Below, piece by piece: positions 27,153 to 32,759 of a stretch of DNA of 32,759 bases. The stretch's first letter is position 1. Each line of letters begins with the position of its first letter. A program made the translations under genes and the position numbers. A model generated the notes under the pieces. It searched no databases and was not told the DNA's origin. It was given only the letters and a program-made list of their open reading frames with translations. Origin of the DNA: Legionellales bacterium (lineage in GTDB: Bacteria > Pseudomonadota > Gammaproteobacteria > Comchoanobacterales > Comchoanobacteraceae); NCBI GenBank assembly GCA_002691585.1, contig NZIM01000080.1, positions 1 through 32,759 of the forward strand, in the 5' to 3' direction.

Positions 27153-29615
27153 ATGAACCGAATCGTACAAATATTTATTAAACTATGGCTTCGCATTTTT
27201 GCATTTTGTTTCATGCATTCAAAAGAGGATCTAGTTACGTTAGTAAAAAAGTGCTGGACTGAGGTTTTTTTTGATAAAAAAGAAAATCATCATCTTCTCC
27301 ATCAGCTTAATACTTTCAGATACATTAAGAAGTTGATGGTTCAATATAACATTGATTCATTTGCTGAAATTGAATTAGCTCAAATTAGTCATCAGATTTC
27401 AATGGTTGAAAGTTTTTTAACGAATAGGATCTATGAAATTAGTTTATCTTACAATCTATTCGATGATCCGATATGTGACGAAAAGCGCTTAAGAGAAAGT
27501 TCCCACTTATTGTCTTATACCATTAATTTACAAATACCACTAGAAAATAGAAGCATTTGTTTTGAGGTCACTAATGGTCAAATTATAAATAAAAACCCTG
27601 TTTTTTTTGATTTACAATTAAAGGATACATTTAAAATATGTTCGAATAAAATACAATGGAAAATTCTAGGGTGTATCATTCAATCCAATAGAGTTACAAA
27701 GATTCTAAATGAATCATCTCCCAAAATAATACAGCTTTACAGATCCTATAATGAGTTAAATGAATTATTTGAATACGTAGTATCAAAAATAGAGGCTGAT
27801 AAAAATAAACTATGGTTTTTTCAAGGAAGCAAAAAAGAAGGATTTAATAAGTTATTGAAATCCATTCATAGAAAGTCATTCTATTTAGACAAAGCATTTG
27901 CAGATGAACTTTACCATTTAGACGTTGAATGGTTAAGCTATTTAAAACAAAAGAAATATCAAGATTCACTTAAGGGATTATGGTTAGACCTAAAGGATGG
28001 TGCTGAATATCTTAATTGGATGAATCATAAAGTTAATGCTATGTGTCAAATTGCTTTCAATGACCCCGTAAGATTGACATATTTTGATTTTATAGGGCAT
28101 CAAGATCAAGCTGAATTATTCGAATTCAACAAAATTAATCGTTTAATTCAAAGTATAATTTCAAAAAATCATGAATTAGATTCATTAGACCACTTACTTA
28201 AACGAGTTGATCTAACAATTTTAATGACTAACAATGTTCGATACATTACAAGCTATAATCCGGACAACTTTGATGAAACGCTTATTTTTATTCAAAAAGT
28301 AATTTGTGTCATTTTTTGGAGAGGAGATACTTTAGGGCCATGGAGCAGGGAGGTGAATCACAAAGATATTCTTGATTTAAAGCATCGTATAACTGCAGCT
28401 AAAGGAAGTCTTCTGATGCGTTGGAAAGTATATAAAGATATTATTTTTTATGTTTCTCGAGAAGAATACCATGGAAATTATTCAGATAGTGATATGTTCA
28501 ATTTATTTTTCAATATCAATGAATCAGAAATTTCAGAATTATGGCTATGGTACTCTGATCTATTCCAACTAGGTATTTGGTTTTGGGTGGATCGATTATT
28601 AATGTATTCTATTCCATTAAAAAAAGATGATGCATTTGTGTTAAATGAATTAGACTTGCACTTTAAAGGAATGTTAAAGAACATTTTACTTGAATCATGC
28701 TTGGATAAATGTATTTGGAATGACGTCTTATGTTTCTTTCATTATGAAAATAATTTTTCTCTAATTAATCTTGTAACCAAAATAATACAAAAAGAAGTGA
28801 TGCAAAATATGATCTCTTTACCCTTAGAAAACATTCCGTACGATATTTTAAGCAAGTCGATCATTCAGGCTAAAGATACATTAATTGATTACTTTTCATC
28901 ATTTACACTTCATGCAAACAATATTTCTCAAGCAAAAAAAATAGCACAAATTTATCAGTTAAATATTTTGACGTGGCCACAGGAGTTAAATGTTCATCTT
29001 GTAAAAATTAATACAAAATTAGAAATGTTTCAATTAATGCTCCAAAGAAATATGAATCACGAATTATCGATTTATGATTTGGTATTACTTTTCAATAAAA
29101 TATTTCAAAAGTCCAAGGATTCGCTATGCCCAAATAGTTTTATTTATATTAACAATGAAATTTCTGAATCATTTCAGTTTGCGATTTGTAATAATCAGAT
29201 TGAGCAGTGGTTGAGTTATTGGTTAAGTCATCATGTTTCAACGCCATGGGATTTGGTATTTAATGAAACTATAGACGCACTGGTTCGACGTAAATCTGAA
29301 GTATTGTATTGGTGTAATCATATCGCTGAGGATCTTCATTCAGCGCTTAATCAATCCTTGCAAAACATTAGAATAAACCCCTTGATTGTTGCAATGATTT
29401 ATTATCAATTGTTTCCTAAAAAAGTACTAGACCAATTACATGTATTATTTTTTGAAAATAAAGAGTTTTTTAACGCAAGTTCTCAATTGAAACGTACTGT
29501 TCATCAATTGTCATTTCACAATGGGCAGTCCATTTCATTATGGGATAATTTAGAAACCTATAAACTTCAGGAGGAAAAAGAATGTATAATGTCCATGAGT
29601 ACAAACAAGAGTTAA
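27153..29615 (+). CDS. Uncharacterised 820-aa protein
   Basis: Long uninterrupted ORF with normal low-GC coding character; hydrophobic N-terminal segment then mostly helical; no family recognised. Confidence 0.85.
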   Translation: MNRIVQIFIKLWLRIFAFCFMHSKEDLVTLVKKCWTEVFFDKKENHHLLHQLNTFRYIKKLMVQYNIDSFAEIELAQISHQISMVESFLTNRIYEISLSYNLFDDPICDEKRLRESSHLLSYTINLQIPLENRSICFEVTNGQIINKNPVFFDLQLKDTFKICSNKIQWKILGCIIQSNRVTKILNESSPKIIQLYRSYNELNELFEYVVSKIEADKNKLWFFQGSKKEGFNKLLKSIHRKSFYLDKAFADELYHLDVEWLSYLKQKKYQDSLKGLWLDLKDGAEYLNWMNHKVNAMCQIAFNDPVRLTYFDFIGHQDQAELFEFNKINRLIQSIISKNHELDSLDHLLKRVDLTILMTNNVRYITSYNPDNFDETLIFIQKVICVIFWRGDTLGPWSREVNHKDILDLKHRITAAKGSLLMRWKVYKDIIFYVSREEYHGNYSDSDMFNLFFNINESEISELWLWYSDLFQLGIWFWVDRLLMYSIPLKKDDAFVLNELDLHFKGMLKNILLESCLDKCIWNDVLCFFHYENNFSLINLVTKIIQKEVMQNMISLPLENIPYDILSKSIIQAKDTLIDYFSSFTLHANNISQAKKIAQIYQLNILTWPQELNVHLVKINTKLEMFQLMLQRNMNHELSIYDLVLLFNKIFQKSKDSLCPNSFIYINNEISESFQFAICNNQIEQWLSYWLSHHVSTPWDLVFNETIDALVRRKSEVLYWCNHIAEDLHSALNQSLQNIRINPLIVAMIYYQLFPKKVLDQLHVLFFENKEFFNASSQLKRTVHQLSFHNGQSISLWDNLETYKLQEEKECIMSMSTNKS

Positions 29616-30094
29616 ACGATATATTAAAACACTATGAGCAACGATCAGTTGATGGAAAATCTAAGGTCAATATTCATAGGATAAAAGATTTAAGAAATAT
29701 ACGATCAATTATTAGCACAGAAAATACCATTCCTATCTTAAATCTAAAATTAAAAGATTATTTAGCAGTAATGAAGAATAAATGGGATTTTTGGACGTTT
29801 TATCTTACTCAAGTAAGTTATAGCTATCTCAAAAGTGCATTGTTAGATTTTATTCATTATCAGGAGAAGGTGCTCTTATTAGAGGATACATTAAAGACAA
29901 CTTCACGACTAAAAAAAGAATGTGAAACCATTGTGGGTGACCAAAGAGAAATCATTGAATCCTTGATTGAAGAACATAAAAAAACACTGAGTCACGTGGT
30001 CGATAAAATTGAAAAAAATCGATTTGCAAAAGATGTACATTGCGAGATAGATGAAAACGTGTATAAACAATCTATTGAATTTTTAATAAAATAG
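29582..30094 (+). CDS. Uncharacterised 170-aa helical protein, coupled to the 820-aa ORF
   Basis: Strong SD (cAGGAGGaaaaagaATG) located inside the 3' end of the 820-aa ORF; 34-bp frame-shifted overlap; predicted coiled coil. Confidence 0.85.
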   Translation: MYNVHEYKQELNDILKHYEQRSVDGKSKVNIHRIKDLRNIRSIISTENTIPILNLKLKDYLAVMKNKWDFWTFYLTQVSYSYLKSALLDFIHYQEKVLLLEDTLKTTSRLKKECETIVGDQREIIESLIEEHKKTLSHVVDKIEKNRFAKDVHCEIDENVYKQSIEFLIK

Positions 30095-30095
30095 G

Positions 30096-30803
30096 TCAAT
30101 TTCTTAACGATGATTCTTCTACGAGACTTTTTAACTCTTCCTCTTTTGTTGTCAGACCTTGATAGTAGTCTTGGAAGAGGCCTGAATTTAATTTTCTTTC
30201 GTCCACAATTTGTTCATTTGTTTTGGGTGCTCTTATGTTGCGTTTTGGAATTTTATCTTGATATGTTGCATCGATACAATATATTGAGCAGATAGACACA
30301 ATACCAAAAAATATTCTTGCAGGCAGTAATAGTGTATGTATTAAAAGTTTGAAAATATCATATAGTACTTGAAATAAATCAATCATTAAATAATAGATGG
30401 CTAATTTTTTTTTGTAATCTTCACAAATATCATATGTGCCGTAATAAATACTACTAAAGTAAAGTACATTATCTTTTTCAAGAACATTTCTAGAAATAGT
30501 CATTTTTGCATTTGGCTCAGAGTAACAACAAATTTCATAACAAACGATAGCATTTTGAATATTAAAGAATGTTCTAAGAAAAAAATCGATACATTGTAAG
30601 GAAACATCGTATAATTCAATCAGTAACATGGTAATGACTTCTATGAAGATATAAAGTACATCTTTTACTTCAAATTCATCGGTTTCATTATGGAATTTTG
30701 GTGTAAAAGTGCCGTAGATCGAGCTATCGCACAATACATCATGATGAAATATAGAGCCACGCATCAGAGTGTTAGACAGTAAAAATTCGTTGTTTGTTGT
30801 CAT
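30096..30803 (-). CDS. Uncharacterised membrane-associated protein, Cys-containing, two long hydrophobic blocks
   Basis: Hydrophobic blocks 'VLYIFIEVITMLLIELYDVSLQCIDFFLRTFF' and 'LAIYYLMIDLFQVLYDIFKLLIHTLLLPARIFFGIVSICSIYC'; start could be 30803 (aaagagaatgaaATG) or ORF-track 30833. Confidence 0.72.
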   Translation of the reverse strand: MTTNNEFLLSNTLMRGSIFHHDVLCDSSIYGTFTPKFHNETDEFEVKDVLYIFIEVITMLLIELYDVSLQCIDFFLRTFFNIQNAIVCYEICCYSEPNAKMTISRNVLEKDNVLYFSSIYYGTYDICEDYKKKLAIYYLMIDLFQVLYDIFKLLIHTLLLPARIFFGIVSICSIYCIDATYQDKIPKRNIRAPKTNEQIVDERKLNSGLFQDYYQGLTTKEEELKSLVEESSLRN

Positions 30804-30887
30804 TTCATTCTCTTTGATATCGATTATTGCCAATATTATGGTAACATGGTCACATACTCTGTCAATATATTAACTTAAAGGCTGTTT

Positions 30888-31904
30888 ATGAAACGTATTG
30901 CAATAGTTGCTACTGGAGATGAAGTTGTAAGTGGTGACATTCTAAATAGAAACACTCAGGAAATAGCTTCGTTATTGGAATCCGATCGAATGATTGTGAA
31001 AACCCATTTATCGGTGCGTGATGATTTGGGAGAGATCATTCACTCAATTGAATGGTTGATGCAACAACATGAAGCAATTATCCTTACAGGTGGTCTAGGG
31101 CCGACAATTGATGATTTAACAGCTCAAGCAATTTCTGAGCTAACCAATATGCCTTTGGAGTTCCATGAGCACGTTTGGGAGTTTATTCAAAAAGTTTACC
31201 AGGATTGGAATAAAATCTGTATGCCAATTAATAAAAAACAAGCTTTTTTCCCAAAAAATGCACAATTGATAGAAAATAATGTTGGAACCGCATTTGGTTT
31301 TTATATACGTTTCAAAGAAAAGGCAATTTTTGTTCTCCCAGGACCACCAAAAGAATGCATGCCAATGTTAAAAAAAGTGGTTATTCCACAGCTAAGATCA
31401 GAAGGTTTTTCGTGTGCAAAATATCGACATACATGGTTTGTGTTGGGAGTAGGCGAAAGTGCTGTTGCTGAAAAGTTAGAACCCGTCTGTAAATCTCAGA
31501 AGTTATCATTGTCATTTCGAACAGGTTTTCCATATGTTGAAGTGAAAATTTTTACCGATCATGCCACTTTTGACGATCATCTGATTGTTGATGCGTTGCA
31601 GGGATGGATTTATAACAGAGAATATATGGGCTTCTCAAAATTATTTTTTAGTGATATTAAAAAGCTTCAACATTCTATTTCATTTCAAGTAGATGAAAAA
31701 GATCATTGGATGTTACAATGGCTACCTGAATGGAATGTATTTAATGGTGATGACAAAATTACTTTATCATCCGATGAGAATAAAGTTTCATTTTCTAGAA
31801 ATAATCAAATTGTTGAGTATCAACTATCCAATAATAAAACAAATGAGGCAGCTCAGGAATTCTTGATGGAATGGGTTTGTTATCACTGTTTAAATGCTAT
31901 TTAG
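30888..31904 (+). CDS. CinA N-terminal (COG1058, molybdopterin-binding-like) domain protein lacking the deamidase domain
   Basis: 'IAIVATGDEVVSGDILNRNTQEIASLL', 'ILTGGLGPTIDDLTAQA', 'NVGTAFGFYI', 'FVLPGPPKECMPML'. Confidence 0.9.
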   Translation: MKRIAIVATGDEVVSGDILNRNTQEIASLLESDRMIVKTHLSVRDDLGEIIHSIEWLMQQHEAIILTGGLGPTIDDLTAQAISELTNMPLEFHEHVWEFIQKVYQDWNKICMPINKKQAFFPKNAQLIENNVGTAFGFYIRFKEKAIFVLPGPPKECMPMLKKVVIPQLRSEGFSCAKYRHTWFVLGVGESAVAEKLEPVCKSQKLSLSFRTGFPYVEVKIFTDHATFDDHLIVDALQGWIYNREYMGFSKLFFSDIKKLQHSISFQVDEKDHWMLQWLPEWNVFNGDDKITLSSDENKVSFSRNNQIVEYQLSNNKTNEAAQEFLMEWVCYHCLNAI

Positions 31905-31913
31905 AGCATCAAG

Positions 31914-32759
31914 TTAACGTAAAGCAAGAAATATAAAGTGATTATGACGCCGGACTTTCAATAACGATTCACCATTAGATTGTTTCTTCAATCGGTCCAT
32001 CAAGCTTTTAAGTGAGTTCACTGGTTGATGATCGATTTCAAGTATTAAATCCTGAGGTAATAAACCAGTTAAGAACGCAGGCGACCCTTCGTTTACATTG
32101 ATTACATATAACCCTTTAATGATACCAGTGTTGTCCAATTGCTCATATTCAATAAGTTCAGCACCATCTATACCGTTTGAGAGTACAGGTTTAGCTTCAG
32201 AAGGATCAGATAATTCTACAGTTTTTGTTTGTGTTTCCTTTCCACGGATCAAAGTCAATGATAACTTGTTTCCTTTTTTTACGGTACCTACCAATGCTCT
32301 TAGTTGATTACTTGTTGAAATCTTAGTGTCGTTAAATGAAGTAATTATGTCTTCTGGTTTAATGTCTGCATTTGCAGCAGGCGAGCTTGGTACTACATCA
32401 GAAACTAAAATTCCATTTGTAGGGCTGACAGAAAGAGCTCGCATTAACGGCGGGGTGAGGTCTTGGATCATTAAACCAATTCGCGCCCTAGATACACTGC
32501 CAAATTGTTTAAGCTGGTTAACAATCGGGATAATCATTTCAAGTGGTGCTGCAAATCCAATTCCAATATTTCCACCTGAATAGGTGGTAATCGATGAACA
32601 AATTCCGATTAGTTCTCCTTTTTGGTTGACTAATGCACCACCAGAATTCCCAGGATTTATTGGTGCATCTGTTTGTATCATATTTTCAGAAGGGGGTATC
32701 GAACGATTAAGACCACTAATAATACCAGAGGTTATGGTGTTATCAAGACCAAATGGGTT
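31914..32759 (-). CDS. DegP/DegQ-family periplasmic serine protease with two PDZ domains, N-terminus beyond window
   Basis: Frame stays open to the window end: '[57 protein letters not shown]'; PDZ1 and PDZ2 follow. Confidence 0.94.
   Translation of the reverse strand, partial: NPFGLDNTITSGIISGLNRSIPPSENMIQTDAPINPGNSGGALVNQKGELIGICSSITTYSGGNIGIGFAAPLEMIIPIVNQLKQFGSVSRARIGLMIQDLTPPLMRALSVSPTNGILVSDVVPSSPAANADIKPEDIITSFNDTKISTSNQLRALVGTVKKGNKLSLTLIRGKETQTKTVELSDPSEAKPVLSNGIDGAELIEYEQLDNTGIIKGLYVINVNEGSPAFLTGLLPQDLILEIDHQPVNSLKSLMDRLKKQSNGESLLKVRRHNHFIFLALR

Noticed and set aside
1-32759. CRISPR arrays, tRNA/rRNA genes, transposases, integrases, toxin-antitoxin or phage genes
   Set aside because: Looked for on both strands; no direct-repeat/spacer pattern, cloverleaf, rRNA sequence or recognisable mobile/defence gene was seen by eye.

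Overview
AT-rich, gene-dense bacterial chromosomal segment, most likely from a gammaproteobacterium with a compact, possibly host-associated genome. The lineage call is inference from gene content and the accD-folC-dedD-cvpA order. Left to right: ftsW (5'-truncated) and murG; NAD-malic enzyme (minus); a type-2-like ileS downstream of lspA (minus); an uncharacterised 230-aa protein and a degenerate M20D amidohydrolase (minus); a coiled-coil/TM-hairpin protein with a UUCG-loop terminator (minus); accD-folC-SPOR-cvpA; a TonB-receptor-like barrel converging on an RND/MMPL exporter; a NudB-like NUDIX hydrolase; malate dehydrogenase; a divergent holA candidate; a secreted SH3-like protein; an AmpG-like permease (minus); a LOG-family protein, CDP-alcohol phosphatidyltransferase and ZapE/AFG1 ATPase run; a DUF4389-like membrane protein; a chagasin-like (I42) inhibitor (minus); an MFS transporter followed by two uncharacterised, translationally coupled ORFs (820 and 170 aa); an uncharacterised 245-aa membrane protein (minus); a CinA N-domain protein; and a DegP/DegQ protease (minus, 5'-truncated by the window end). 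I saw no tRNA/rRNA, CRISPR array, transposase or recognisable defence system. The most interesting parts are the ORFan/host-interaction candidates at 7.1-10.2 kb and 25.4-30.8 kb. Family calls come from motif reading only; no database search was run.
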